A stretch of 64,000 nucleotides of DNA from Henriciella mobilis (GCF_003576315.1 NZ_QWFZ01000015.1:48478-112477), one strand, 5' to 3'; counted from the first letter of the stretch, positions 33,232-43,632 are shown. Notes: a model not told the origin generated them from the sequence alone. Translations and numbers: made by a program.

Positions 33232-35412
33232 ATGGCACTGAATCCGATTGAACGACCGCTGAATACGCGAGCAGTCCTGCTTGCAACCACGATGCTCGCC
33301 GCGCTGATTGCGCCGGCGGCAGTGGCCCAGGAAGACACCAGCGAGGACGAGGTCGCCGTCCAGGACACTATCTATGTCATCGCCCCGGACTTCGTGCCAA
33401 GCGAAGGCCAGAGCGCAAACAAGAGCGATATCGCCCTGATCGAGACGCCGCAGTCTGTCTCCGTCATCACGCGCGACCAGATCGACCTGCTCAACTTTAT
33501 CGATGCCCAGCAGGCCGTCCGCTACACCTCCGGCGTTTTTGGCGAGAATTACGGCCCCGACCTGCGCTTTGATTTCGTGACGGTTCGCGGGTTTACGCCG
33601 AAGCAGTACATCGATGGCCTGGCCGCACCGGTCTCGACCTCCATCTATAGCGTCGGCCTCGACCTCTACGCCTTTGAATCCTTCGATGTGCTCAAGGGCC
33701 CGTCTGCGGCCCTGTACGGCAACTCGCCGCCCGGCGGCCTCTACAACCAGACGACCCGCCGGCCGGAAGACGAGTTCAGCGGCGAGCTATCAGCCCAGTA
33801 TGGCACCGACAATTACAAGCAGGTGGCTGGCACCTTCACCGGTCCGCTTGGCGATAATGTCAGCTTCCGGCTGACCGGCCTGGTGCGCGACCGCGATGCC
33901 GAGCGCGACCTTGTCTCAGCCAATCGCGAATTGTTCGCTCCCGCCCTCAAAGTGGACATCACGCCCGACACCGAGCTGACGCTGCTTGGCTACTATCAGT
34001 CGGACGAAGTCATGGGTGACACGAACGGCTTCCTGCCGGTCTATGGCACGCTGCTTCCGAACCCTGTCGGGAAGATCGATCCCTCGACCAATCTCGGCAA
34101 CCCGAACAACCGCTTCGACCGGGAGCAGTGGGGCCTCGGTTACGAGTTCGAGCACAGGTTCAACGAGATGGTGAGCTTCATCTCCAACTCGAAGCTGAGC
34201 GACTATGACGAGGACACCCCGACCGGGATCTACGGGTCGGGCGGCCTCATCGACAATGATTTCGACGGCACGCCGGATGATTTCCGCACGGTGCTGCAGT
34301 CGAACTTCACCTATCGCGAAAGCGTCGAGAGCTTTGCCACGGACAACCGCTTCGACATCAACCTCGAAACAGGCGGCGTCACGCATGACATCATTGTCGG
34401 CTACGACTACCGCGACGTCGAGAACGTTGCCGATTTCGGCTTTTTCTACGGCACCGACACGATCGACCTGTTCGATCCGGTCTACGACTATCCGGCGGAC
34501 CTGACACCCGGCTATCCGTCCGCGTTCAACAACCAGACGCTCCAGCATTCCGGGCTATACGCGCAGGATCATATCGGGATCGGCAACCTGTTCTTCACGC
34601 TGAGCGGGCGCTATGACGATGTCACGATCGAGAACAATGCAACCGGTACGGAGACGCAGCAGGACGCGTTCACCTATCGCGTCGGCGCCAACTATGTCTT
34701 CGACAGCGGCATCGCGCCCTATATCAGCTATGCGACCTCGTTCGAGCCGGTGATCGGCACGGACTCGGTGACGGGCAATGATTTCGACCCGAGCGAAGGC
34801 GAGCAGATCGAGGCTGGCGTCAAGTTCGACGCGCGCGGCCTGCCGGAGGGCTATGAGCTTCTGCTGACCGGCGCGATCTACCAGATCACGCAGACCAATG
34901 TCGTGAGCACAGCCCCGTCAGTCACCCCGGTCTTCGGGACCCAGACCGGCGAGGTCGAGGTCCAGGGTGCCGAGATCGAACTCGTCAGCCGGATCAACGA
35001 CCAGCTGTCGATCAACGCCTCTTACAGCTACACCGACAGCGAAGTGGTGAAGAGCTCCACGCCGCAGGAAGTCGGTGCGCCGCTTCCGGTGACGCCGGAG
35101 AACAAGGCGTCGATCTTCGCCGATTACTCCATCATCGACGGCCCGCTCGCCGGCTTCGGCATCGGGGCAGGCGTCCGCTACACCAGTGAGAGTGAAGGCG
35201 CGCTGCCAGGCCCGTTCAACCCGGTCATCTATACCGGTGAGGAATCCACCCTGGTCGATGCCATCATCCGCTACGATTATGAGAGCTGGCGGTTTGCCAT
35301 CAACGGCTCCAACATACTCGACGAAGAGTATGTCGCCCGCTGCTCTGGCCCGGCCGGCTGTACGTATGGCGCTGGACGCCAGGTCATCGCGACGGTGACG
35401 CGGAAGTTCTGA
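33232..35412 (+). CDS. TonB-dependent siderophore receptor
   Basis: A 726-residue outer-membrane receptor of the FhuA/FecA-like siderophore type. The signal peptide ends PAAVAQE. The plug starts with IETPQSVSVITRDQI and contains VTVRGFTPKQYIDGL and VLKGPSAALYGNSPPGGL; the barrel ends with the usual RQVIATVTRKF and terminal Phe. ATG 33232 is chosen because the signal peptide starts there, although the frame is open to 33076. The Fur-like box upstream and the divergent PepSY gene point to ferric-siderophore import. The propeller-amidohydrolase gene follows 25 bases later. Confidence 0.92.
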   Translation: MALNPIERPLNTRAVLLATTMLAALIAPAAVAQEDTSEDEVAVQDTIYVIAPDFVPSEGQSANKSDIALIETPQSVSVITRDQIDLLNFIDAQQAVRYTSGVFGENYGPDLRFDFVTVRGFTPKQYIDGLAAPVSTSIYSVGLDLYAFESFDVLKGPSAALYGNSPPGGLYNQTTRRPEDEFSGELSAQYGTDNYKQVAGTFTGPLGDNVSFRLTGLVRDRDAERDLVSANRELFAPALKVDITPDTELTLLGYYQSDEVMGDTNGFLPVYGTLLPNPVGKIDPSTNLGNPNNRFDREQWGLGYEFEHRFNEMVSFISNSKLSDYDEDTPTGIYGSGGLIDNDFDGTPDDFRTVLQSNFTYRESVESFATDNRFDINLETGGVTHDIIVGYDYRDVENVADFGFFYGTDTIDLFDPVYDYPADLTPGYPSAFNNQTLQHSGLYAQDHIGIGNLFFTLSGRYDDVTIENNATGTETQQDAFTYRVGANYVFDSGIAPYISYATSFEPVIGTDSVTGNDFDPSEGEQIEAGVKFDARGLPEGYELLLTGAIYQITQTNVVSTAPSVTPVFGTQTGEVEVQGAEIELVSRINDQLSINASYSYTDSEVVKSSTPQEVGAPLPVTPENKASIFADYSIIDGPLAGFGIGAGVRYTSESEGALPGPFNPVIYTGEESTLVDAIIRYDYESWRFAINGSNILDEEYVARCSGPAGCTYGAGRQVIATVTRKF

Positions 35413-35437
35413 TGAAAGGGGAGGACAGGCCGACCGT

Positions 35438-38400
35438 ATGACACACGAGACGCCAGACCGGTCCTCCCGTCTTTCGACCAGACTGATTTGCACACTCGGC
35501 GCCATGCTGCTCAGCGTGGCGCCGGGCTGCATCCGGCAGGACGGCACGCAGCCCGCAACGGTCCAGCCCGAGCGCGTTGAAACACCCGGTACATCCGGCA
35601 AGCCTGCCACGCCCGCGGCACGCCCGGGGCAGACCTTGCCACTTGAGGCGTCCCGCACCGTGTCGTTCACGACTGGGGAGGGCACCCACCTCTCGCTGGA
35701 CGTTTCGCCTGACGGCGAGTCCATTGTCTTCGACATGCTGGGCGACATCTACCGCCTGCCGATCAATGGCGGTGAGGCAGACGCGCTGACCCGGGGGCTG
35801 GCGCTCGACACCCAGCCGGTCTTCTCGCCCGATGGCGGTTCGATCGCCTTCCTGAGCGACCGCTCAGGCGCTGAAAACCTCTGGATCATGGACAGGGACG
35901 GCGCGAATGTGCGCCAGATTTCCTTCCACGACGACAACCCTGTCTGGATCTCGCCTGAATGGGGCCCGGACGGGAACACCGTCACCGTGTCGCGCTTCTG
36001 GTCGGACCGGAATGCCTACGAGCTCTGGCAGTTCGACACCGCGCCGGGCGCCATGGGCCGCGTCCTGCGGTCGACCGGGCCGGATAATGAGGAGGGCGAA
36101 CCCGTCAGTTCGCTCGGCGCCCAGTTCGCGCCCGACGGGCGCACGCTCTATCTCGCCTCTCTCAGCGAAGAGACGGCTGCCTTCGACGAACTCTCGGCCT
36201 GGAAAGTGATTTCGCTCGATACAGACACTGGCGATGAAACCGTCCTGGCCGGCAGCAAGGACCACCCCGCTTTCCGTCCGCGCCTGTCTCCGAATGCCCG
36301 CCAGCTCGCCTATGCTGAACGCCATGGCAATACGACACGCCTTCAGCTGCTCGACCTTGCGAGCGGCGAGACGGAAACGATTGGCATGCTGGATCCGGAT
36401 TCCCTGCAGGCCAGCCTCTGGCATGACGGCGTGCCGCGTTTCGATTTCACCCCCGATGGCTCGGCGCTGATTGCCAATACAGGTGGCCAGATCACAAGCT
36501 TCCCGCTTTCAGGTGAAGGGCCATCGGATATTGCTTTCACCGCCGAGGTCGACCAGCCGCTCGGGCCCCTGGTGCGCTCTCAGATTCCGCTTGAGAGCGG
36601 CCCTGTCCGTGCGCGCCTGCTCATGTCGCCTTCGATGTCGCCGGATGGCGATGCGATCGCCTTCTCGGCGCTTGGCAACGTCTACACAGCGCCGTTGATG
36701 GGCGAGGGCGCGCCGAAGCGGCTGACCGAAGCCATGGAGTCGACCTATCATCCCGCCTGGTCGGCGGACGGTACACGGCTCGCCTTCGTCAGCTGGTCCA
36801 GGGCCGATGGCGGCCAGGTCTGGACATCCCGGCCAGATGGCACGGCGCTGCAGCAGGTAACCGCCGAGGCGGCGTTCTATACCCACCCTGTCTTCACGCC
36901 TGACGGGACGGCGATCATCGCCGTTCGCTCCAGCGCGGATGACCGGCGTGAAACCTACATGGAGTATGGCCATCTGCGCGAGGCTGAGCTCGTGCTCATC
37001 CCGCTTGATGGCAGCGGGCCGCGCATCCTCGCCTCCGGCCGTCTTGGCGGGCGTCCGCATTTCTCGGGCGAGCCGGGGCGCGTCCTGTTCAATTCCGGCA
37101 AGGGCGCGGAAGCGGTCTCGCTGGAAACCGGCGAGCGTACCGTTGTCACACAGGCTGAAGGCGCGAACTGGTATTTCGCCGAAGGCGCGGCCGCTGCCGA
37201 TGACCTCCGCGTCTCGCCGGACGGGCAATGGGCACTCGCCCAGATCGCCCAGCAGCTGCACCTCTACCGGCTGCCTCAAACGCCGGGCGAGACGGTGAAC
37301 CTGTCCGCGCCCGCCACCCAGCATGTCCGCATCACCGATATCGGTGCCGACTATTTTGGCTGGAGCTGCAATGGCGACTGTCTGTTCTGGACCGTCGGCC
37401 CGACGCTGTACCGGCTGCCGCTCGGCGATATCGACTTTGGTGCACCGCGCAGTGACAGGCCGGTCCCGGTCGAACGCGGCTATGACGATGTCCGCGACAT
37501 CGCGATCACTGTGCCGAGAGAGAGGCCCGGACAGCAGGTGTTGCTGACCGGCGCGACCGTTTTCCCGATGGATGATCGCTCCGATCCCGCCCGAAGGATC
37601 GAAGGCGCGGAGATGTTGTTGAAGGATGGCCGGATCGCTGCCATTGGGCCCGAGGGGACAGTGAGCGCCGATCAAGGCGCCGCGCGCATCGACCTCTCGG
37701 GCAATTACGTCATTCCCGGTCTCATCGACGCGCACTACCACGTCGCCGATATTCGCAGGGATGTCCTGCAGTTCGATGCCTGGGGGCTGAAGACCAATCT
37801 CGCCTACGGCATCACCACCCTGTTCGACCCGTCCTCGCTGACCATCGACATGTTCACCTATGAGGACCTTGTCGCGAGCGGCGCGGTCATCGGCTCGCGG
37901 CTCTATTCTACCGGGCCGGCGATCTTCGACTATCATGATTTCCGGTCGCTGGCCGAGGTCGAGGCCGTGCTGACGCGCTATCGCGACCACTACCGCACCC
38001 GGAACTTGAAGCAGTACCGCGTCGGTAACCGGCGCGTGCGCCAGTGGTTTGCCGATGCCGCGAACAGGCTCGGCATGACGCCAACCACGGAGGGCGCGCT
38101 GTCCTTCAAGCTGGGGCTCAGCCAGATCCTGGACGGGTACTCAGGCAATGAGCATGCCCTGCCGCCGCCTGTGCTGCACCGGGATGTGACGGAGCTGTTC
38201 GCGCAGAGCGGGACAAGCAGCACATTGACCCTGATGATCACGCATGGCGGCACGCCGGCTGATACCAGCTTCATCGCCCGCCGACAGCCGCTTGAGGACA
38301 CCAAATATGCGCGCTTCGCGCCGGACTGGTTCATTGAGCGCGAATTCGCCGGCGTCCAGGCACCTGATGAGGACGCCTTCCTTTACAAGACGGTTGCGGC

Positions 38401-38740
38401 CAGCGCCCATCGCATCTTTGAGGCGGGCGGCCTCGTTGGCGTCGGTGCGCACGGGGATCTTCCGGCGCTCGGCACGATCTGGGAGATCGAAGCCTATGTC
38501 GAGGGTGGATGGGCGCCCGCAGAAGCACTCTGGGCGGCCACGATGGGCAGTGCCGGCACGATTGCCCGCGATGACAGCCTGGGCAGCCTGGAGGCTGGCA
38601 AGGTCGCCGATCTTGTCGTGCTGGAAGGTGATCCCACCGCCGACATCCGGGCCATTGAAAACGTGCGCTTCGTCATGAAGCATGGTCATCTCTATGATGG
38701 CGAGACGCTCGATGAGCATGCGCTGACACGCATCCCCTAG
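35438..38740 (+). CDS. WD40-like propeller plus amidohydrolase, exported
   Basis: A 1100-residue exported protein, possibly a lipoprotein (cysteine in SVAPGCIRQ, residue 31). Residues about 80-700 hold TolB/WD40-type propeller repeats, each with a SPDG-like turn (LDVSPDGESIVF, PVFSPDGGSIAFLSD, PAWSADGTRLAFV, RVSPDGQWALA). Residues about 705-1090 form a metal-dependent amidohydrolase of the imidazolonepropionase/prolidase kind: H766 and H768 in IDAHYHV, K858 in LKQYRV as the probable carboxylated lysine, and GVGAHGD near the C-terminus. Such fusions are common exported peptidases or amidases; the substrate is unknown. It is transcribed just after the siderophore receptor. Confidence 0.85.
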   Translation: MTHETPDRSSRLSTRLICTLGAMLLSVAPGCIRQDGTQPATVQPERVETPGTSGKPATPAARPGQTLPLEASRTVSFTTGEGTHLSLDVSPDGESIVFDMLGDIYRLPINGGEADALTRGLALDTQPVFSPDGGSIAFLSDRSGAENLWIMDRDGANVRQISFHDDNPVWISPEWGPDGNTVTVSRFWSDRNAYELWQFDTAPGAMGRVLRSTGPDNEEGEPVSSLGAQFAPDGRTLYLASLSEETAAFDELSAWKVISLDTDTGDETVLAGSKDHPAFRPRLSPNARQLAYAERHGNTTRLQLLDLASGETETIGMLDPDSLQASLWHDGVPRFDFTPDGSALIANTGGQITSFPLSGEGPSDIAFTAEVDQPLGPLVRSQIPLESGPVRARLLMSPSMSPDGDAIAFSALGNVYTAPLMGEGAPKRLTEAMESTYHPAWSADGTRLAFVSWSRADGGQVWTSRPDGTALQQVTAEAAFYTHPVFTPDGTAIIAVRSSADDRRETYMEYGHLREAELVLIPLDGSGPRILASGRLGGRPHFSGEPGRVLFNSGKGAEAVSLETGERTVVTQAEGANWYFAEGAAAADDLRVSPDGQWALAQIAQQLHLYRLPQTPGETVNLSAPATQHVRITDIGADYFGWSCNGDCLFWTVGPTLYRLPLGDIDFGAPRSDRPVPVERGYDDVRDIAITVPRERPGQQVLLTGATVFPMDDRSDPARRIEGAEMLLKDGRIAAIGPEGTVSADQGAARIDLSGNYVIPGLIDAHYHVADIRRDVLQFDAWGLKTNLAYGITTLFDPSSLTIDMFTYEDLVASGAVIGSRLYSTGPAIFDYHDFRSLAEVEAVLTRYRDHYRTRNLKQYRVGNRRVRQWFADAANRLGMTPTTEGALSFKLGLSQILDGYSGNEHALPPPVLHRDVTELFAQSGTSSTLTLMITHGGTPADTSFIARRQPLEDTKYARFAPDWFIEREFAGVQAPDEDAFLYKTVAASAHRIFEAGGLVGVGAHGDLPALGTIWEIEAYVEGGWAPAEALWAATMGSAGTIARDDSLGSLEAGKVADLVVLEGDPTADIRAIENVRFVMKHGHLYDGETLDEHALTRIP

Positions 38741-38917
38741 CGGTCCTGCAAAGCCTGACGCCTGCACAAACAGGCGGCACTGGCGGTCATGAATGTGGCC
38801 ATCGGCGTGCAATCAGGTCATATATTGTTTCTATTGGGCCACTTACGGCGTCACTGAATTGTCATGTCTCCTGCGGCCGGCATCATCCGGGGCCTGTCGA
38901 GAAGAAATGAGCCTGCC

Positions 38918-39673
38918 ATGAAGAGCACCGTTGATATCGATCTGGACTGCAGGGCCGTCGTTGGCCTGGCCGATGAATATCCCGCCAGCTTCCGGGACCC
39001 TGCCCACTCACACGAACGCATCCAGCTGCTCTATGCCAGCGCGGGCGTGATGTCGGTTGTGACCGACACCACCAGCTATGTGATCCCGCCCCAGCGCGCC
39101 GTCTGGATTCCGAGCGGCGTGCCGCATGAAGTCTCCTGCCGCGGCCCGGTATCGCTGCGCTCGCTCTACATCGATCCGCGTTATGAGCGCGGCGACCCCT
39201 ATTGCCACATCGTCGAGGTCAGCCAGCTGCTGAAAGCGCTGATCATCGAAGTCACCCAGATTCCGCTCGATGTCGAACTCAGCGCGCGCGACGAGCAGGT
39301 CATCAACCTTCTGATCCGGGAGTTGCTCGATTCCCCGAAGATCCCCTATGCGGCGCCGATGCCGAATGACCGGCGCCTGGTGCGGGTCTGCCGCCAGATC
39401 CTGGAAGATCCGTCCGATCCACGCGACACGAATGAATGGGCGGCGGTGGCCGGGATGAGCCGGCGTTCCTTCACCCGCGCCTTCAAGCGCGAGACGGGGA
39501 TGGGGGTCGCGGTCTGGCGCCAGCAGGTCCGCCTGCTTGAAGCGCTGTCGCTGCTGTCCACCGGATCGCCGGTCACGTCCGTTGCCATGGATGTCGGCTA
39601 TGAAAGCCCGAGCGCCTTCTGCGCCATGTTCCAGAAGGCGTTCGGTGTGCCGCCTAGCAAGTACGCCTTCTGA
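38918..39673 (+). CDS. AraC-family regulator with cupin sensor
   Basis: About 251 residues. The N-terminal half is a cupin-like sensor (SHERIQLLYASAGVMSVVTD, PPQRAVWIPSGVPHEV). The C-terminal half has two helix-turn-helix units (WAAVAGMSRRSFTRAFKRETG, AMDVGYESPSAFCAMFQKAFG) ending in the AraC motif GVPPSKYAF. It resembles NimR/YdeO-type one-component regulators. ATG 38918 is chosen; ATG 38864 in frame is also possible. It points towards the DUF1348/YHS/isochorismatase operon, which ends just after it on the other strand. Confidence 0.85.
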   Translation: MKSTVDIDLDCRAVVGLADEYPASFRDPAHSHERIQLLYASAGVMSVVTDTTSYVIPPQRAVWIPSGVPHEVSCRGPVSLRSLYIDPRYERGDPYCHIVEVSQLLKALIIEVTQIPLDVELSARDEQVINLLIRELLDSPKIPYAAPMPNDRRLVRVCRQILEDPSDPRDTNEWAAVAGMSRRSFTRAFKRETGMGVAVWRQQVRLLEALSLLSTGSPVTSVAMDVGYESPSAFCAMFQKAFGVPPSKYAF

Positions 39674-39697
39674 CGGGTCCGCGACGCGGGCACCTGT

Positions 39698-40159
39698 CTA
39701 TAGACCGAGCTCGGTCAGACCTGGATAGGAATCCGGGCGGCGGCCGAGCGGCCAGTAGAGCAGTCTTTCCTCCTCGCGGATCGGTAGGTCGTTGATGCTG
39801 GCATGGCGGCGTTTCATCAGGCCGTCTTCATTGAACTCCCAGTTTTCGTTGCCGTAAGCGCGGAACCAGTCGCCCTCATCATTGTGGTACTCATAGGCGT
39901 AGCGCACAGCGATGCGGTTTTCGTGGAAGGCGAAGAGCTCCTTGACGAGGCGGTAGTCGTGCTCCTGGCGCCATTTCCATTCGAGGAAGCGGACGATCTC
40001 GCAGCGGCCGTAGATGAACAGCCGCCGGTTGCGCCAGAGGCTGTCGGTTGCATAGGCCATCGACACCTTTTCGGGATCGCGGCTGTTCCAGCCATCTTCG
40101 GCGAGGCGGACTTTCTCTGTCGCGGTTTCAAGGCTGAAGGGGGGAAGGGGCTTGCGCAT
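39698..40159 (-). CDS. DUF1348 (NTF2-like) protein
   Basis: A 153-residue protein of the DUF1348 group of the nuclear-transport-factor-2-like fold. The family features [40 protein letters not shown] and [18 protein letters not shown] are clear by eye. The function is unknown; related proteins bind small hydrophobic ligands in a cone-shaped cavity. It is the last gene of the minus-strand group with the YHS and isochorismatase genes. Confidence 0.85.
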   Translation of the reverse strand: MRKPLPPFSLETATEKVRLAEDGWNSRDPEKVSMAYATDSLWRNRRLFIYGRCEIVRFLEWKWRQEHDYRLVKELFAFHENRIAVRYAYEYHNDEGDWFRAYGNENWEFNEDGLMKRRHASINDLPIREEERLLYWPLGRRPDSYPGLTELGL

Positions 40160-40224
40160 CGGTCTTCTCCGGGAATTGAGGGGTGGGGCGGCGGCCCGGA
40201 CGTGCCGGGCCGCCTGGCCGGGCG

Positions 40225-40710
40225 CTACAGGTCGCCAACAGCCTTGTGCTTGATGCTGGGCCAGGTTTTCTCGGCCTTGGCGATCGTGCCCTTGCGGTCT
40301 TTCTTGTACTTCTCGAAGATGGCGGCGTTGACGAAGAGGTAGAGCTTGCCGTCCACGATGTCGGCATAGTGCGGGTCTCCATCGAACTTCTTGCCGACAG
40401 CGACGGCATAGGCGCAGAACCCGCCATATTGCGGCTTGTACTTGGCAGGGTCGGCCTTGAAGCGGCGAGCTGATTCCTCGGACGCGAAATAGTAGGCGAC
40501 GCCATCGTTGACGACCGTGTGCGCGGCATCGCCTTCGGCAACCGCATTCAGCGTTGAAAGCGCAACGGTATCGACACCATGCACGCCGAGCGGGGCGCCG
40601 GACGCGGTGATGCCTGTTGAGACATTGTGCTCATCCTCGGCAAAGCTTGGCAGGGCTGGAACGCAAGCAAGCGCCAGCATCGTACCGGCAAGAAGAAGTC
40701 TGGAAGTCAT
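40225..40710 (-). CDS. Exported YHS-domain protein
   Basis: A 161-residue exported protein. The signal peptide ends PSFAED. The YHS-type domain covers about residues 40-140: [50 protein letters not shown] (cited by positions about 74-109) and [12 protein letters not shown]. Proteins of this type are thought to bind metals or copper in the periplasm. The gene is 65 bases upstream of the DUF1348 gene. Confidence 0.85.
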   Translation of the reverse strand: MTSRLLLAGTMLALACVPALPSFAEDEHNVSTGITASGAPLGVHGVDTVALSTLNAVAEGDAAHTVVNDGVAYYFASEESARRFKADPAKYKPQYGGFCAYAVAVGKKFDGDPHYADIVDGKLYLFVNAAIFEKYKKDRKGTIAKAEKTWPSIKHKAVGDL

Positions 40711-40953
40711 TGGTCTATTCCTTTTGAGTTTGAGGCTGCAGGGGCGCAGCCGGTCTGAGGGCGCTGTGGGTTGCGGGGAGCGAACGGCACAGCAGGGCTT
40801 CGTTCAGCGACACGGGGCGTTTGGTGACGCTGGCGAAAGGGATGGGAGGCGCCCGGCCGGCGGGGAGAACGGCGGTGTGCCAGCCGGGCGCGAGAGGGTC
40901 ATCCGGGTCACGAGGAGTTCGGGGAGCGGACCGGATGACCTTCAGGGGGCGGG

Positions 40954-41775
40954 TTACCGGCGATAGGCAGCCTTGATCGCCTTCACCGTATTGGCGGTGT
41001 TGTCGACCTTGCTGGCGATCATCCGGAAGTTGGTGAGCGAGGCTTCGTAGCCATTGTAGTGCTCGGTGATCGCGCCGGCGGTCGCGTCCGTGACAACCAT
41101 GACCTCAAAGCCCTGTTCGATCAGGCCGCGCATGTGCGACTCGGTGCACAGGTTCGACGACATGCCGGCGAGGATCACTTTCGAAATGCCGGCCTTGCGA
41201 AGTTGCAGGGCAAGGTCATTGCTGTCGGGGCCGTAGACCTTGTGCGGACTTGTCACGACAGTCTTGCCGTTCTCGATATAAGGCTTGTACTGCTCCAGCC
41301 AGTCGGCGCCGGACCCTTCAAAGCCTTCGAGGTCCAGTGCATTCGGGCGGTCGAACATGCCGATGGAGTGCATCAGCGTCTCGAGCGTGCCTTCAAATTC
41401 CCAGCGATGGTCGTGCTCATAGTAATAGTGCGGCGAGATGAAGAGCGGCATGCCCGTCTCGCCGGATGCCTTGAACAGGGCCTCGATGTTCTGGACGGTG
41501 CGGTTTTCCGTAATGCTCTGGCCGACGACGCTCCAGGTGACGCCTTGGGGTGAAAGGAAGTCGTTTTGCGGATCGGTCACCACGATGGCGGTTTCACCGG
41601 GAACGATGTCGAAGCCCGGCATGGGCAGGCCGTCATTGATCGGCGGCAGTGTCGCGGTCGCCGCCCGGCTCTTTTCAGCCTGCGCGGTTGCGGCGCCGGC
41701 ATAGACGGAAATCGCAACCGTGGCGGATACGACGATCGTCATGATCGGGGCGGATTTGGGGTTCGGATTAGGCAT
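40954..41775 (-). CDS. Exported isochorismatase-family hydrolase
   Basis: A 273-residue cysteine hydrolase. The isochorismatase-fold triad is D68 (VVTDPQNDF), K179 (SPHKVYGP) and C210 (GMSSNLCTESH). Unlike most of its family it has a signal peptide (residues 1-33, ending TAQAE), so it would act in the periplasm. It opens the minus-strand group with the YHS and DUF1348 genes, although a gap of 243 bases to the YHS gene could hold a second promoter. Confidence 0.87.
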   Translation of the reverse strand: MPNPNPKSAPIMTIVVSATVAISVYAGAATAQAEKSRAATATLPPINDGLPMPGFDIVPGETAIVVTDPQNDFLSPQGVTWSVVGQSITENRTVQNIEALFKASGETGMPLFISPHYYYEHDHRWEFEGTLETLMHSIGMFDRPNALDLEGFEGSGADWLEQYKPYIENGKTVVTSPHKVYGPDSNDLALQLRKAGISKVILAGMSSNLCTESHMRGLIEQGFEVMVVTDATAGAITEHYNGYEASLTNFRMIASKVDNTANTVKAIKAAYRR

Positions 41776-42039
41776 GGCAACAGGTCTCCAGGTCGGTTTT
41801 GCACAAGTCTCGAGCCGGTTCGCAGTGAGGCCTCTCTAGCCCGTATGTCTGCTGACCGGTTCAAGGTGTGGCAAAGCTATCGGCGGGCAGGCCTGCCCGT
41901 ATTGACGGCGTGCGACATGTTTTTGACCGCGCGCGTCAACTTCGCCCGGCGGAACGTTTGAACCTTCGAAGAAAGCCCCTAAAGTGAGTGCGCTGAGGCG
42001 TGATGGTCAGGGGGCGTGGCAGGTCGGCTGCGGAATGTA

Positions 42040-43038
42040 ATGGCGCAAGTGTCGGCTCTGTTTGCCGTCAGGATGATCAGTGAGGCAGGGCCGCAGCTCG
42101 ACCGCGAAGCCCTGTTCCGGTCCTGTGGCCTGGACATGGCGTCGCCGCCGGACCAGACGGTCATGGTGTCAGATACGGACTATTACAGCCTGCTGGAGAC
42201 GATCGCGGAACATGAGCGGCCCGATATCGGGTTTCACATCCGCGTTTCGCGGTCGATCAGCTGCGCGGACCTCGGTGCTGTGGGGCTGGCCTGGAAATCG
42301 GCGCCGGACCTTCGCCGGTCGTTCCGGCGGATGGACCGGTACTCGCGACTCTATAATACGGCGTCGTCATTCGAACTGGTCGAGAATGGCGACACGTATC
42401 TGTGGACCCATACACGCACGACGCCGGACCGGCTGGGCATGTATCTCTCCAATGAGGGGGCCCTGGCGACGTATGTGAATATCTGCCGCGAAGCGACCGG
42501 CGCGCAAAACCGTCCGCAAGCGGTGCAATTTCGCCACCAGGCCATCGGCAGCCAGAAAGCCCTCGAGGCGCATTTCCGGTGCCCTGTAACCTTTGGCGCG
42601 GATGTCGACGCCATCGTCCTGCCGGCGGCGCGCCTCGACATGCCGAACCTCGTCGGGGACGAGAGCATCTGGAATTTCTTTGCCTCGCATGTCGAGGAAA
42701 ACCTGCCCGAGGAAGAGGTGCCGTTCGAGCGCCAGCTCGTGCTGCAGATAGCGGACCTTCTGACAGAAGGCGTGCCGCCCCTGGGGCAGGTCGCGGAAAG
42801 TCTTGGTATGAGCGCGCGGACCTTGCAGCGGCGCCTCGCCGATAGCGGGGTCACCTATCAGAACCTGGTCAATCAGGCCCGCCTGGAACTCGCGCAGTCC
42901 CTGATGGGTGAAACCAGCTATTCGCTCGCGGAGATCGCGTTCCTCACCGGCTTTTCCGAACAGAGCGCCTTTACGCGCGCGTTCAAGCGGTGGGTGGGAA
43001 AAACGCCGGGTGCGTTCAGGAGCGAAGTCAGCGCCTGA
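42040..43038 (+). CDS. AraC-family regulator (arabinose-binding-like domain)
   Basis: About 332 residues. The N-terminal domain resembles the Arabinose_bd type (DYYSLLETIAEHERPDIGFH, ADLGAVGLAWKSAPDLRRSF). The C-terminal AraC domain has ESLGMSARTLQRRLADSGVT and LAEIAFLTGFSEQSAFTRAFKRWVGKTPGAFR. ATG 42040 is preferred; a GTG at 42016 is possible. It is divergent from the exported isochorismatase and is its most likely regulator. Confidence 0.87.
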   Translation: MAQVSALFAVRMISEAGPQLDREALFRSCGLDMASPPDQTVMVSDTDYYSLLETIAEHERPDIGFHIRVSRSISCADLGAVGLAWKSAPDLRRSFRRMDRYSRLYNTASSFELVENGDTYLWTHTRTTPDRLGMYLSNEGALATYVNICREATGAQNRPQAVQFRHQAIGSQKALEAHFRCPVTFGADVDAIVLPAARLDMPNLVGDESIWNFFASHVEENLPEEEVPFERQLVLQIADLLTEGVPPLGQVAESLGMSARTLQRRLADSGVTYQNLVNQARLELAQSLMGETSYSLAEIAFLTGFSEQSAFTRAFKRWVGKTPGAFRSEVSA

Positions 43039-43056
43039 ATACCGAGTCTGCCGTGC

Positions 43057-43632
43057 CTATTGCGCAGACAGGGAAACGGTGACGATGTCGTAATAGGAGC
43101 CGGCATAGACCGTCGTGGTCGGCGCGCCCTGGAAGTCCGGGCCCTTCACGCCGCGCACGACGATATAGGCGCCGACATCACGGCCCTCACGCAGGGCTTC
43201 TGATCCCGCAATGTTGAAGGTGCGGTCGGTCTCCAGGCTGACCGGGCGCGTGCCGAGCGCGTAGGAGAACTCGTCCGGTCCCTTGTCGAGATCGAAGGTG
43301 TAGGGGATCTGGTTGCCGGGACCTGTCTCCGTGCCGTCGCGCAGCAGGTAGCCGTCATTGGCGGAGGAGACTTCCACACGCGCGCCGCCCGCCGCGTTGC
43401 AGAGCAGGCCGAATGTGATGCCCCTGGTGATCTGCGCGTCAGTGCCGGACAGCTCGCCGAAATCGATGGAGAGACTGTTGCTTGAGGCTGTGATCCCGCA
43501 GATCTCTTCGACCTCGCCGGTAATCTCGATGGTCAGTTCAGCGCTTCCGCCCGGAGGCGCCTGGTTGAATTCGGCTGACGCCGTGCCCGCCAGGGCAAGC
43601 GTTGCCATAGATACGATTGCGACCTTTTTCAT
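43057..43632 (-). CDS. Pilus subunit-like protein, paralogue A
   Basis: A 191-residue exported protein with a signal peptide (residues 1-20, ending ASAEF). It shares its plan with the protein at 50173-50748: EVEEICGITA, a second cysteine in LLCNAAGG or VVCNSAGG, and a nearly identical C-terminus GVKGPDFQGAPTTTVYAG. It resembles chaperone-usher subunits of the spore-coat-U type. The gene lies some distance from the usher but is preceded by the same 104-bp upstream block as its paralogue, so they are probably co-regulated. TGGAG precedes the start. Confidence 0.75.
   Translation of the reverse strand: MKKVAIVSMATLALAGTASAEFNQAPPGGSAELTIEITGEVEEICGITASSNSLSIDFGELSGTDAQITRGITFGLLCNAAGGARVEVSSANDGYLLRDGTETGPGNQIPYTFDLDKGPDEFSYALGTRPVSLETDRTFNIAGSEALREGRDVGAYIVVRGVKGPDFQGAPTTTVYAGSYYDIVTVSLSAQ

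Noticed and set aside
36509..37990. A 493-codon minus-strand frame
   Set aside because: Antisense shadow of the propeller-amidohydrolase.
39703..39716. 14-bp palindrome GACCGAGCTCGGTC
   Set aside because: It encodes the last residues of the DUF1348 protein (LTELGL), so coding is sufficient explanation.
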